64,000 nt of DNA, from the NCBI RefSeq assembly GCF_029633965.1, contig NZ_CP091277.1, positions 248,001 through 312,000 on the forward strand. Direction: 5' to 3'. This document shows positions 36,596-44,898 of the stretch, in pieces. The position numbers and the translations under genes were made by a program. Origin of the DNA: Methanogenium sp. S4BF (GTDB lineage Archaea > Halobacteriota > Methanomicrobia > Methanomicrobiales > Methanomicrobiaceae). The notes beneath the pieces are model-generated. The model was not told where the DNA came from. It searched no databases and was given only the letters and a program-made list of their open reading frames with translations. The number at the start of each line of letters is the position of its first letter. Within the stretch, counting starts at the first letter, position 1.

Positions 36596-37894
36596 ATGGA
36601 ATGGCTATTAATCGGCGTTATTGCAGTTATTGTTTATGCCCTCGTTGCTGGTTATATTAAATATGCACACCTGTGGGAGGATCATGTTACCTTTTATGGG
36701 CCCATTCTTGCACTAAAGACTGAAAAGGTAGCATTTTTTGATTATTTCAGGCGACAGGCAGGATTCTGGCGTGGATATGGGACCCTTGGCGCCATCCTTG
36801 TGGTTGTTATCTCAGTTGTTATGTCTGCACTTTTGGTTCTGGGAGTCTATAATTCAATGATGAATCCGCCTTCACCGGAAGGAATTTATGAACCACAGAA
36901 TATTCTTGCTATTCCCGGAATCAATGATTTCATTCCGATTACTCTTGCAGTACTTATCGGGTTTTTCGTGACGCTTGTTGTCCATGAATTTGGGCATGCT
37001 ATTCTCTGCAGGGTTGAGGATATCCGGGTAAAAAGCACGGGAATCCTCTTTGCCGTTATCCCTATCGGTGCTTTTGTAGAACCTGATGAGGAAGAGGTTG
37101 AGAGGGCTGCCCGTTCTTCAAAAATCCGGATGTATGGGGCCGGCATCACCAACAATATTGTTGTTGCACTGGTTTGTTTTGCTGCAATTGTTGTTTTAAT
37201 GGGGATGGCTACGCCATCATCCACACCGGTGATTCAGGGGGTGTATATGGATTACCCTGCTGATCTGGCAGGAATTTCTCCTGATTCGATTATTTATGCT
37301 GTCAATGGAGTCATGGTGGAATCTGTAACTGATGTCTCAGACATTCTGCAGACCACCACTCCGGGAGATGCTCTGACAGTAACTACGCTGAAAGATGGCG
37401 TTCATTCTGATCATACTCTTATTCTGGAAGAGTGGCCTGAAGAGCTGAGCAATAAGTCGGGTGGATTTATGGGTGTTGTGTATTATTCCCCTGAATCGGC
37501 TGAATATTTGTTCAACAATCTCATAAAAAGTCCTCTTGGTCCTCTTCTTCTGCTCTATGTGCCGATAAACACTGTCATTGATGATGACAGCATGAATCTT
37601 GGGATTCTGGCTTTTGATGTGGCATATGTGGATATGTGGGAGGTGCCTTTTTCCGGATTCTGGGGGGTAATTCAGATACTTTTCTGGACATTCTGGTTCA
37701 ATCTGGCGGTTGGAACATTTAATGCGCTTCCGTTTATTCCACTGGATGGGGGTTATATCATGCAGGAAGGTGTTGCACGATTTTTTGAAAAGCGGGGCCG
37801 CAGTGACCTTGCACCAATCGTGGTATCGGTTATCAGTTCACTGATGATAGCGGTTATTCTTCTTCTGCTGATCATTCCATACATTTTTGGCTAA
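36596..37894 (+). CDS. Site-2 protease family (M50) membrane metalloprotease with PDZ domain
   Basis: 432 residues. The zinc motif HEFGH lies at 130-134 within a membrane helix. A PDZ domain spans about 205-285 (GVYMDYPADLAGISPDSIIYAVNGVMV). The second active-site motif is in FNALPFIPLDGGYIMQEG. Six or more membrane segments flank these. It cleaves membrane-embedded substrates, possibly anti-regulators; the target is unknown. The start lies about 55 bases after rnhB on the same strand. Confidence 0.92.
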   Translation: MEWLLIGVIAVIVYALVAGYIKYAHLWEDHVTFYGPILALKTEKVAFFDYFRRQAGFWRGYGTLGAILVVVISVVMSALLVLGVYNSMMNPPSPEGIYEPQNILAIPGINDFIPITLAVLIGFFVTLVVHEFGHAILCRVEDIRVKSTGILFAVIPIGAFVEPDEEEVERAARSSKIRMYGAGITNNIVVALVCFAAIVVLMGMATPSSTPVIQGVYMDYPADLAGISPDSIIYAVNGVMVESVTDVSDILQTTTPGDALTVTTLKDGVHSDHTLILEEWPEELSNKSGGFMGVVYYSPESAEYLFNNLIKSPLGPLLLLYVPINTVIDDDSMNLGILAFDVAYVDMWEVPFSGFWGVIQILFWTFWFNLAVGTFNALPFIPLDGGYIMQEGVARFFEKRGRSDLAPIVVSVISSLMIAVILLLLIIPYIFG

Positions 37895-38032
37895 AAACTC
37901 TTTTTTAATACACATTTTTGCAGCTGTACTGATGAATCAGATTACGGATTTTCTGCTGACACGAAAAACTATGCTTATGTATAATATGTGTGTAATAGAA
38001 AAGTATCATTATAGGAAAAGGTATTTGCATAT

Positions 38033-38776
38033 ATGTCGCGAATTCCGGCAAATAAACTGTATGCCCTTGGCTGGTACAATGAAGGCATTGCTCATCTGAA
38101 GATCAATCAGTTTGAAGAAGCGATGCAGTTTATTAATACAGCACTTGATGCATTACCGGAAAATCCTGATTTCTTAATTGGGAAGGGCGATGTGTATCTT
38201 TCTCTTGGAAATTATGAAGAGGCCTATTATTATTATCGAAAGGCCGCTGATAATGAACCGGAGAATTTTCGTGCATGGCTGAATATGGGAACCGCACTCA
38301 TGCGCCTGGAAAATTATACTGATTCTCTTGGGTGCTTTCGCCAGGCAAACAAAATAAAAAATCATGATGGAGAGGTCTGGCTCGGAATTGGTATCTGTCT
38401 CCTCAATCTTGGCGAAACGGATGAAGCTTCAAATGCACTAAAGACTGCAATTCGTTTAAAGCCGAATCAGCCTGCACTCTGGTATCATCTTGGGAGAATT
38501 GAGCGTGATACGGGGAAGGCTCTGAAACTCCTTATGCGTGGATACCGGATGGATTCAAACAATATTGATATTCTCCTTGAAATGACCCGGATTTATATCC
38601 AGCTGGGAAATCAGGAAGAGGCGGGGAAGGTGCTTGAACGGGCATATGAATTATCTCCCAAAAATCAACGTGTTGTTGAGATGATGGAATACTATGTTCT
38701 GGAAACGACCTGGAATGAAGTATTTGATAAATCGTATCATGAAAAATCAGAAGATGAGGAATTCTCTCATCATTGA
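38033..38776 (+). CDS. Tetratricopeptide repeat protein
   Basis: 247 residues made of about six TPR units from residue ~10 to ~225. The 34-residue periodicity is visible in NEGIAHLKINQFEEAMQFI, GDVYLSLGNYEEAYYYYRKA, NMGTALMRLENYTDSLGCF and GIGICLLNLGETDEASNAL. It has no signal or membrane helix, so it is likely a cytoplasmic scaffold. A TATA-like TATAATA about 50 bases upstream could serve it. The 3' end overlaps the convergent DUF89 gene by 7 bases. Confidence 0.9.
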   Translation: MSRIPANKLYALGWYNEGIAHLKINQFEEAMQFINTALDALPENPDFLIGKGDVYLSLGNYEEAYYYYRKAADNEPENFRAWLNMGTALMRLENYTDSLGCFRQANKIKNHDGEVWLGIGICLLNLGETDEASNALKTAIRLKPNQPALWYHLGRIERDTGKALKLLMRGYRMDSNNIDILLEMTRIYIQLGNQEEAGKVLERAYELSPKNQRVVEMMEYYVLETTWNEVFDKSYHEKSEDEEFSHH

Positions 38777-39630
38777 TTTGTAAGCATTGCAATCCGTGAT
38801 CCTTTCTGTACGCCAATTGAATCTGCAATCGGAATGCATTTGACTGTCATGCAGTATGCAACAGGGGGGAGCCCTTCAATCTCGGTCAGGGATTCGTAAT
38901 TTGCCATCCCTTTTGCAATGATGATTGTGGCACTCGCAATTGCGCTCAGAAGCTCTTCTGGTGCCAGGTCTGGATTATATCCGAGTTCAGCGACTCCATT
39001 GGTATTGGTCAGAAGGGCATCACATATGGCATCTATTCCTGCTGTATGTGCATCTTCCAGTGTTGCGTCGTTGATAATAGGTCCTCCGCGAACAACTACT
39101 GTGATGTGGGATCCCTGTTCCTTCAGAAAACGTATCAGGTATGAATCGAAGATAATCTCTCCACAGTTATCGCAGAAAAATACTACCCGATCAGAAAGTC
39201 CTAAAATCTGCTCAGTATCATCAATTGTCAGACCTTTTTCAAATTCATTTGAAAAATGTGCAACAAGGTTTTGCGTCACTGCATGTTCTTTCGATCCATA
39301 ATCAAGGGTGTTTCCAATAATTGCTGCGAGGCAGAGGTCGCGAAAATCCATAGTCCCGGTGATCACTTTTTCGCATGCATCGCGCGCATCAGAATTGTCC
39401 TTTTCTTTTAATGACTTATATGGATCTATGGATCCCATCTCTTCATATGCAAGACGGTGAACTCTGCTTGAGATTTTGGGTGCTGCCTCATTCCTTTTGC
39501 AAAGCTCTGTGAGAAGATTTCTGCATTTTTCTGTGATTTCTCCTGTTTTTTTGGGATCTGTGCAGATCAGATCACAATTATATTTGATGCGTGAAAGGAG
39601 GCAGTCAAAACAACGTTCAGTAATTTTCAT
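38770..39630 (-). CDS. DUF89/ARMT1-like family protein
   Basis: 286 residues. The N-terminal CFDCL pair (Cys7, Cys10) is typical of archaeal members. The metal-dependent phosphatase core is seen in FFCDNCGEIIFDSYLIRFL (the DNxGE motif), the Rossmann-like ITVVVRGGPIINDAT, and IIIAKGMANYESLTE. Related proteins are proposed damage-control phosphatases acting on sugar or cofactor phosphates. The substrate here is unknown. The gene sits directly before tRNA-Pro, which is on the same strand. Confidence 0.88.
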   Translation of the reverse strand: MKITERCFDCLLSRIKYNCDLICTDPKKTGEITEKCRNLLTELCKRNEAAPKISSRVHRLAYEEMGSIDPYKSLKEKDNSDARDACEKVITGTMDFRDLCLAAIIGNTLDYGSKEHAVTQNLVAHFSNEFEKGLTIDDTEQILGLSDRVVFFCDNCGEIIFDSYLIRFLKEQGSHITVVVRGGPIINDATLEDAHTAGIDAICDALLTNTNGVAELGYNPDLAPEELLSAIASATIIIAKGMANYESLTEIEGLPPVAYCMTVKCIPIADSIGVQKGSRIAMLTNQ

Positions 39631-39649
39631 ATGAATTCCAAAAAAATAA

Positions 39650-39724
39650 TGGGGCCACTGCGATTCGAACGCAGGTCAGAAGACCCCCAGTCTCCTAGGA
39701 TGGTCCAGGCTACCCTATGGCCCC
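39650..39724 (-). tRNA. tRNA-Pro (anticodon GGG)
   Basis: On the minus strand the acceptor GGGGCCA pairs with TGGCCCC. The anticodon arm GGAGA-CTGGGGG-TCTTC gives GGG. The T arm is CTGCG-TTCGAAT-CGCAG and the discriminator is A. The D arm has a weak first pair (G10-T25). CCA is not encoded. Confidence 0.93.
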
Positions 39725-39772
39725 GCCTTATAGTGTATGTTTGCTTTCTTTATCTAACTTCCTTTTTGAAAA

Positions 39773-39979
39773 TTAGAATTTGGTATTTTTAAAATCCTCA
39801 ACATTCTTTGTAAGTACCTCAATCTCATTTGATGTCAGATTTACCTTCCCGTTAAGGTTGTTCATTTCTGTTAACAACTGGTTAATTCGTGTATGCATTA
39901 GTTTTACCACAAAAAGAAGGAAAACAATAACCATTCCGAACAATACCAGCATCACTCCTTCTGCAGTCGTGACAATCAT
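39773..39979 (-). CDS. Small membrane protein with coiled coil, coupled to minD
   Basis: 68 residues: one transmembrane helix (about 5-25, VMLVLFGMVIVFLLFVVKLM) and then a coiled-coil-like segment (NQLLTEMNNLNGKVNLTSNEIEVLTKNVEDF). It belongs to no family that I know. Its start overlaps the minD stop by 4 bases, so the two proteins are probably made together. A membrane anchor or regulator for the MinD-like ATPase is a reasonable guess. Confidence 0.75.
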   Translation of the reverse strand: MIVTTAEGVMLVLFGMVIVFLLFVVKLMHTRINQLLTEMNNLNGKVNLTSNEIEVLTKNVEDFKNTKF

Positions 39980-40767
39980 TTTTTTCCCTTGAATATTGAA
40001 CGAGCAAGTCTGTCAATGAAGCTTTCTCGTGATTTTTCGTTCTCCTCGTTTTCTGAATATGGTGTTCCGGCAATGTTAGCTGCAATTCTTCTGTAAGCTT
40101 TTGCTGCATCCGAATCCGGATATTTAACCACTATTGGTGCTTTATAAGCAGCTGATCTGCGGGTATTCGGATCCTCGGGAACGATTCCTATCACTTTCAC
40201 TCCGAGGACCTCCTCCATTTTTTGCTTTGAAACTTCTGTGTTTTCCATCGTTGCACGTGTAAGTATGGCACCTTTTACGCTTCCTCCCACAAGCTCTGTC
40301 AGTATTTTTGTCTTCAATGCATCCACCATGGACGATAATTCCGGATTAACAATCAGAATCACTTCATCTGCGATGGCGAGCGGAATCACACCGTCCCGAC
40401 TAATTCCTGCTGGTGCGTCGATGATGAGAAATTCACATTTCCCAATCAGTTCACGCATTACATCCCGCAATCTGTCTGGATCAGCATTCTGAAATCCTTT
40501 CAGTGATATGCCACTCGGAACAACTTTGACGCCACATGGTCCTTCGTAGACCGCCTCAGATACCTTTGCGTTTCCTGCAAGAACTTCGTGAAGTGTAATG
40601 GGTACGTCTTCCAGCCCCATGATGATGCCGAGGTTTGCCATCCCCATGTCAGCATCCATCACGTACGTTTCTTTTCCCAGTTCAGCAAGGCATGTGCCAA
40701 GGTTAGCTGATGTTGTGGTTTTACCCGTTCCCCCTTTTCCTGACGCTATAGTGTAAACTTTAACCAT
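39976..40767 (-). CDS. minD: MinD/ParA-type ATPase
   Basis: 263 residues. The deviant Walker A GKGGTGKTTT lies at residues 11-20, DADMGMANLGIIMGL follows, and Walker B is FLIIDAPAG. The C-terminal RESFIDRLARSIFKGKK looks like an amphipathic membrane-targeting helix. Archaeal MinD homologues position surface structures rather than division sites in the cases studied. No MinC/MinE or archaellum gene is nearby. It precedes the small membrane coiled-coil gene and may work with the roadblock/response-regulator genes downstream in the window. Confidence 0.93.
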   Translation of the reverse strand: MVKVYTIASGKGGTGKTTTSANLGTCLAELGKETYVMDADMGMANLGIIMGLEDVPITLHEVLAGNAKVSEAVYEGPCGVKVVPSGISLKGFQNADPDRLRDVMRELIGKCEFLIIDAPAGISRDGVIPLAIADEVILIVNPELSSMVDALKTKILTELVGGSVKGAILTRATMENTEVSKQKMEEVLGVKVIGIVPEDPNTRRSAAYKAPIVVKYPDSDAAKAYRRIAANIAGTPYSENEENEKSRESFIDRLARSIFKGKK

Positions 40768-40935
40768 GAATACCTCTCAAATTCGTGGATTATACACACT
40801 AGTTCTGTGGTTTTGTATTATTTAATATGTATGGGTTATTGCAAATCAAATTCGATGTTTAAAAAAGCCTTTCAAATTAAAGTTTCCACAATTATTATAT
40901 GCTGATGTAAAAAAAACTGAATAAATTTTAAATAC

Positions 40936-41484
40936 TTATAGCCAATGGGAAAGGATTGACTTTCCGTCCCGTATCATCATGTCTGCCCGTTCCCCGGGAA
41001 TCTTTTGCGTAGTTCTGCATAATATCAGAATTTCTTCGCCCCTGTATTCGAGAGGGATGATGTGGGTGTCACCAATTTCTGTTATTGCATTTACCTGATA
41101 TCTTGCGGTAAGGTTTGCTGCCTCCTGCTCGCTGTCCGCATGTGATGAGGCAATTGAAAACCCGTCCTTTGATGCCAGTGTTGCTGAATCAAGGTCATAT
41201 TTTATGGTGTAGCGTTTCATGCTGTCATTGATGTCAGAAACTCCTTCTGTGAGATTGACATCGTGTATGGCGGGATTTTTCGGTTCCGGAATAATCTCTT
41301 CTGCCTGTTGTTCTTTTCTTTCTTCCTGCTTTTTTTGTGTCTGCGTTTCTTCACGAATTATCGTCTTGGTTCCATCTGCCACCTTATGCTGAAGATCAAA
41401 CACTTTGTATGTCAGAACTATCAATGCAATAAACAGGATAACAACGATAATGCCCAGAATAATCAGATAACTATCTTCAATCAT
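40936..41484 (-). CDS. Membrane-anchored roadblock-like protein
   Basis: 182 residues. A transmembrane helix spans about 7-29. A Gln/Lys/Glu-rich linker follows at 35-70. The C-terminal ~90 residues follow a Roadblock/LC7 pattern (YDLDSATLASKDGFSIASS, TARYQVNAITEIGDTHIIPLEYRGEEILILCR). The gene lies directly after the duplicated-domain gene (stop to start 0 bases), so the two form an operon. The roadblock call rests on pattern only. Such domains usually dimerise and regulate small GTPases. Confidence 0.7.
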   Translation of the reverse strand: MIEDSYLIILGIIVVILFIALIVLTYKVFDLQHKVADGTKTIIREETQTQKKQEERKEQQAEEIIPEPKNPAIHDVNLTEGVSDINDSMKRYTIKYDLDSATLASKDGFSIASSHADSEQEAANLTARYQVNAITEIGDTHIIPLEYRGEEILILCRTTQKIPGERADMMIRDGKSILSHWL

Positions 41485-42651
41485 TTATGTCTCCGGTCCG
41501 TTTTTTTTGGCTTTTCTGTCATTTATCAGGTATTCGAGATCAAGTTCTTTTATAACATCTCTGAAATTATCCCGCACTCTGGATTCCATCAGTTCCATGT
41601 CCATATTTTCAAGGGTGTTAACTTGTTTTGCAAATTCATCCAGTTCGTCATCATCCGGTATGTCTGTAATCTCCACGCCATGCTTCGATATTTCGGTGAT
41701 GCTGGTCTGTTCTGGTGCTCCTGAATTTTTGTCCTCTCTTTTGGAATTCGGCTCCCCGACATCTTCTTCAGTATTTTCGTCGAAGTGATTTTGATTATCT
41801 TCAATAATTTCCTTGGATAATGACCGAATTGATACTCCCGTTCCTTTGGTCCAGGTATTGGCCCAATATCCATCATTGAATTCCAGTGCAAGATCCATCT
41901 GCTGGTGGGACAGATCGTACAGTTCGGCTGTTACCTTCTTTCCGAAGTCCTTTTGGATATCTCTGGTCGCTTCTTCCCCATATTTGGGGGGGTAATCAAT
42001 CATGATGCACATTCCGTTACGATAAATAATGGAGGCTTTCCGAACACCTATGTCTATTACCATATATCCTGAGAAATTTTTCTCTTCAGCAAAATTGATA
42101 ATATTAAGGAGGGGGACTGATTTTTGGATTGCGACAAATTTCCCTCTTGGAAGCTGGAAATCACTTTTTGGTTTTCTAATCTTTGGATTTACTGCAGGGC
42201 GGAATTCAAATAATGTGTTAATGTCCTTTGTTGAGTCCGGCCTGATTGAGTCCTCCGAGAGCTGCTGACGTTTTACTTCAGCCATAATTTTTGAATCTGG
42301 TACTATTTCCTTCTCCTCTTTTTTTATCGGCAAGGGATTTTTTTTGGGAAAAACAACGGTGCAGTCAACATTAAATTCGGTACTCAGTCCAATCTGTGTC
42401 TCGGTAAATGTGTACAGTTCCGCAGATACGCTGGATGGATCCTTTTCAATTCGTTTATATGCGTCAAATCCACAAAATTGTCCTGTTTTTGCCAGTATGC
42501 ATCTGCCTTCCCTGAATACGATGGATGCATTACCCGAATTCAGGTATATATTGCAATGGCCGGTGAATTTTTGTCCAGAAATTTCTTTAAAGAGTATGGA
42601 TGGTTGAATATCCTTCTTAACTGAATGCAGCGTCCCCCGAGGCAATTGCAT
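41485..42651 (-). CDS. Unknown protein with two tandem copies of one domain
   Basis: 388 residues. Residues ~1-95 and ~170-275 are clearly related copies: each starts QLPRG, has a F(T/S)G turn before a beta hairpin, then ASI(V/I)(F/Y)R(E/N)G(R/M)CI, and ends (S/T)AEL(Y)...LS-LEFN-like. The first copy gives VSAELYTFTETQIGLSTEFN and the second VTAELYDLSHQQMDLALEFN. The linker and acidic C-terminal tail (about 290-388) are low-complexity. The hairpin pattern recalls DUF4388/PATAN-type regulatory domains but I cannot confirm this. First gene of the leftward pair with the roadblock protein. Confidence 0.7.
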   Translation of the reverse strand: MQLPRGTLHSVKKDIQPSILFKEISGQKFTGHCNIYLNSGNASIVFREGRCILAKTGQFCGFDAYKRIEKDPSSVSAELYTFTETQIGLSTEFNVDCTVVFPKKNPLPIKKEEKEIVPDSKIMAEVKRQQLSEDSIRPDSTKDINTLFEFRPAVNPKIRKPKSDFQLPRGKFVAIQKSVPLLNIINFAEEKNFSGYMVIDIGVRKASIIYRNGMCIMIDYPPKYGEEATRDIQKDFGKKVTAELYDLSHQQMDLALEFNDGYWANTWTKGTGVSIRSLSKEIIEDNQNHFDENTEEDVGEPNSKREDKNSGAPEQTSITEISKHGVEITDIPDDDELDEFAKQVNTLENMDMELMESRVRDNFRDVIKELDLEYLINDRKAKKNGPET

Positions 42652-42782
42652 ACTATTTAAAAATTAAAATTGTGATGTAATAAATCTGTTGTCTTTTTCC
42701 AATTTTTACTGGTCGATTTTCTGATGATGCAGATTCAACAAATGAATGGGTTACACGAAAATATTGAATAGATATATGTGAT

Positions 42783-43202
42783 ATGGGATCCAATCTGGAC
42801 ATAACCTCAAAATCTACCCGGGGCGTGGCCGTGAGTAATATAGCTTCAATTAAAAGGCAGGTTGCAACATATCTGGATGAATGTATGGCCCTTGATGGCG
42901 TTTCAGGGTGTGCTGTTGTTTCACGCACAGGTGCGCTCATAGGCCAAAGGATGGATCGGAGTCTTTCTGCTCTGTCTTTTGCAGCGATGGGTGCTACTAT
43001 TCTTGGTTCATCGGAGGCAGCGGCAAGTATGGTGCATTTTTCGCGTCCTTCTTCAGTTTTTGTTGAAGTTGATGACGGAGGGATTCTCGTCCTGGGTGCC
43101 GGTAATGATGCGCTAATAACGGTAATTATTAATAAATCGGCCGATATACAATCATTAAAAAGGGAACTGGCGGTTATTGCGGATAATATTGGGGAGGAGT
43201 AG
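42783..43202 (+). CDS. Roadblock/LC7 domain protein
   Basis: 139 residues if started at ATG 42783, or 123 from GTG 42831, which would remove a non-conserved N-terminus. The domain reads IKRQVATYLDECMALDGVSGCAVVSRTGALIGQ, then LGSSEAAASMVHFSRPSSVFVEV, GILVLGAGNDALITVII and a C-terminal helix. It is followed 2 bases later by a response regulator, so it is probably cotranscribed. It is divergent from the duplicated-domain gene. No MglA-type GTPase partner is in the window. Confidence 0.87.
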   Translation: MGSNLDITSKSTRGVAVSNIASIKRQVATYLDECMALDGVSGCAVVSRTGALIGQRMDRSLSALSFAAMGATILGSSEAAASMVHFSRPSSVFVEVDDGGILVLGAGNDALITVIINKSADIQSLKRELAVIADNIGEE

Positions 43203-43204
43203 AT

Positions 43205-43834
43205 ATGTATACAATTCTGATCGTTGATGACAGCCCGATGATCGTTGACGTATTTGTTGCCATGCTTGAACGGGGCGGTTATCGGCCTATTGCAGCATAT
43301 AGCGGCAACGAGTGTCTGGAAGTGCTGGAGGATGTAAGGCCTGACCTTATTCTTCTGGACATTATGATGGAGCCGATGGATGGGTGGGAAACGCTTGAAA
43401 ATATAAAAATGAATGCATCGACTGCTGATGTTCCGGTGATGATGCTCACGGCCAAACAGCTGACTCCTGATGAAGCACAGGAGTATGGTGCTTATATTGA
43501 AGATTATATCATGAAGCCGACTACTCACCGTCAGCTGTATGATGCTATAGAATATGTGCTGAAACGTCAGGAAAAGATCAATAAGGATATCGAGGCAGCA
43601 AAGGGCAGGGGTACTGATGCGCAGATTATTGAAGAATATGAGCGACTGAGCAAAAGTGCGGATGTATCCCGTCGTCTTCTGAAGATACTGGAATCTACCT
43701 ATAATCTCAATGATTCTAACGTTAAAGTCGGGGAAAATATTCAGCAGGCTATTGAAAGCATGGAGATGAGTATTAAATTCCAGGAAGAACGGCTTGAACA
43801 GATCTCAAAAGAATGTCTTCACCTAAAAAAATAA
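43205..43834 (+). CDS. Response regulator with C-terminal helical domain
   Basis: 209 residues. The receiver domain (1-120) has the acid pocket D8/D9, phospho-acceptor Asp52 (LILLDIMMEP), Thr82 and Lys104 (YIMKP). The remaining ~90 residues are a charged helical region with no DNA-binding motif (NIQQAIESMEMSIKFQEERLEQISKE). Output is therefore likely protein-protein contact. No histidine kinase is nearby. It is coupled to the roadblock gene by 2-base spacing. Confidence 0.92.
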   Translation: MYTILIVDDSPMIVDVFVAMLERGGYRPIAAYSGNECLEVLEDVRPDLILLDIMMEPMDGWETLENIKMNASTADVPVMMLTAKQLTPDEAQEYGAYIEDYIMKPTTHRQLYDAIEYVLKRQEKINKDIEAAKGRGTDAQIIEEYERLSKSADVSRRLLKILESTYNLNDSNVKVGENIQQAIESMEMSIKFQEERLEQISKECLHLKK

Positions 43835-43840
43835 AAAAAT

Positions 43841-44269
43841 CTATTTTTGCTCTTTTCCAAGGTAAATTATTGCTATTGTCAGGATGAGCACAGCCAAAAT
43901 TGCGAGTATTACTTCTCCCAGGAGAAGTGTTGTTAATGGCTCTGTGTCAAAAAACAGCAGCCTTCTGACCATGGCGGTGATGCCCGCTATTAGTATGGGT
44001 CGTATCTGTATTGTGTGTGTCCGCAGATAGCCCGTTACGGTTTCCATAATTTCGATGATGACGATTGTCAGGAGTACTGCATGCAATGCCTTCATCATGC
44101 CTGATTCCTTTGACCCGGTTATCATCATTTCAAATCCGGCGGTGGCATCAAAGAGTGATAGGGCGGCGAGGATGAGCAGGACTATTGCTATGAGTATATA
44201 GATCAGGTAGGTCCCTGAAGAAAGAATGTCGACAATTTTTTCTTCCATTTGTTCATATTCTTTTTTCAT
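43841..44269 (-). CDS. PsiE-family membrane protein
   Basis: About 142 residues from the ATG at 44269; an upstream ATG at 44314 would add 15. Four hydrophobic segments and the PsiE-type pattern KALHAVLLTIVIIEIMETVTGYLRTH, IRPILIAGITAMVRRLLFF are seen. PsiE proteins are phosphate-starvation-induced membrane proteins in bacteria; the archaeal role is unknown. It converges on the response regulator with 6 bases between the ends. Confidence 0.82.
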   Translation of the reverse strand: MKKEYEQMEEKIVDILSSGTYLIYILIAIVLLILAALSLFDATAGFEMMITGSKESGMMKALHAVLLTIVIIEIMETVTGYLRTHTIQIRPILIAGITAMVRRLLFFDTEPLTTLLLGEVILAILAVLILTIAIIYLGKEQK

Positions 44270-44432
44270 TTCATCTGCCCTTTGACGACAATACAATTTG
44301 GTGTTTCCATGCATTATCTATCTTTACATTGCGTGTCGCAGGGTGTGTTTATAAAACATTTGGTGCTATATGCGCGGGATTCATTCCTTTTCTGGGGAAA
44401 TTGCAAAATCCTGTTTTTAAGTGTGAGATACA

Positions 44433-44440
44433 TTTATATA
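44433..44440 (+). promoter_or_regulatory. TATA box upstream of tRNA-Lys
   Basis: TTTATATA is centred about 45 bases before the tRNA, predicting a start site near 44463 and a short 5' leader removed by RNase P. Confidence 0.5.
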
Positions 44441-44481
44441 CTTCCAAATCCCACTAATTATGCTGATTCCATCAGTAATCA

Positions 44482-44555
44482 GGGCCCATAGCTCAGCCAG
44501 GAAGAGCGCCTGGCTTTTAACCAGGTGGTCGGGGGTTCAAATCCCTCTAGGCCCG
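44482..44555 (+). tRNA. tRNA-Lys (anticodon TTT)
   Basis: The anticodon arm CCTGG-CTTTTAA-CCAGG gives UUU. The T arm is GGGGG-TTCAAAT-CCCTC. The acceptor GGGCCCA pairs with TAGGCCC except for a C6-A67 mismatch. The discriminator is G and CCA is not encoded. It lies 83 bases before rpoH. Confidence 0.94.
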
Positions 44556-44557
44556 TT

Positions 44558-44592
44558 GCCACAAAGGCATGTGGCGCAATGTATGATTTTTT
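44558..44592 (+). terminator. Hairpin and T run after tRNA-Lys
   Basis: GCCACA and TGTGGC form a perfect 6-bp stem with a 6-base loop (44558-44575). Eleven bases later comes a run of six T (44587-44592). It could separate the tRNA from the RNA polymerase operon. In archaea the T run matters more than the hairpin. Confidence 0.4.
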
Positions 44593-44638
44593 GCGGTGAT
44601 GCATCTGAAAAAAATCAGGTACTGATCAGGGGCGTTAG

Positions 44639-44893
44639 ATGGACACCAAAGATTTTTCTGTAATTGAACATGTGATGGTTCCAGAACATCACGTAATGAC
44701 CCGGGAGGAAGTAGAAGATCTTCTGCAGAAGTATGGGATCTCCTATGACCAGTTGCCCAAAATCTATCATGATGATCCAGCTGTGAAGACGATTGATGGA
44801 AATGTCAATGATGTTATTCGAATTGTAAGAAACAGCCAGACGGCAGGCCGTGCGGAATCATTCCGGATGGTTGTCAAGAGGCCGAAAAAATAA
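44639..44893 (+). CDS. rpoH: DNA-directed RNA polymerase subunit H
   Basis: 84 residues, the archaeal counterpart of the C-terminal assembly domain of eukaryotic RPB5. It has IEHVMVPEHHVMTREEVEDLLQKYGI, LPKIYHDDPAVK, and C-terminal SFRMVVKR. It is the first gene of the rpoH-B''-B'-A'-A''-rpl30e-nusA operon and ends 5 bases before rpoB2. Confidence 0.97.
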   Translation: MDTKDFSVIEHVMVPEHHVMTREEVEDLLQKYGISYDQLPKIYHDDPAVKTIDGNVNDVIRIVRNSQTAGRAESFRMVVKRPKK

Positions 44894-44898
44894 ACCTA

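Noticed and set aside
42653-43528. 291-codon open frame on the minus strand
   Set aside because: It lies antisense to the roadblock and response-regulator genes, whose motifs are intact. Its translation is Ser/Pro/Arg-rich with no family features.
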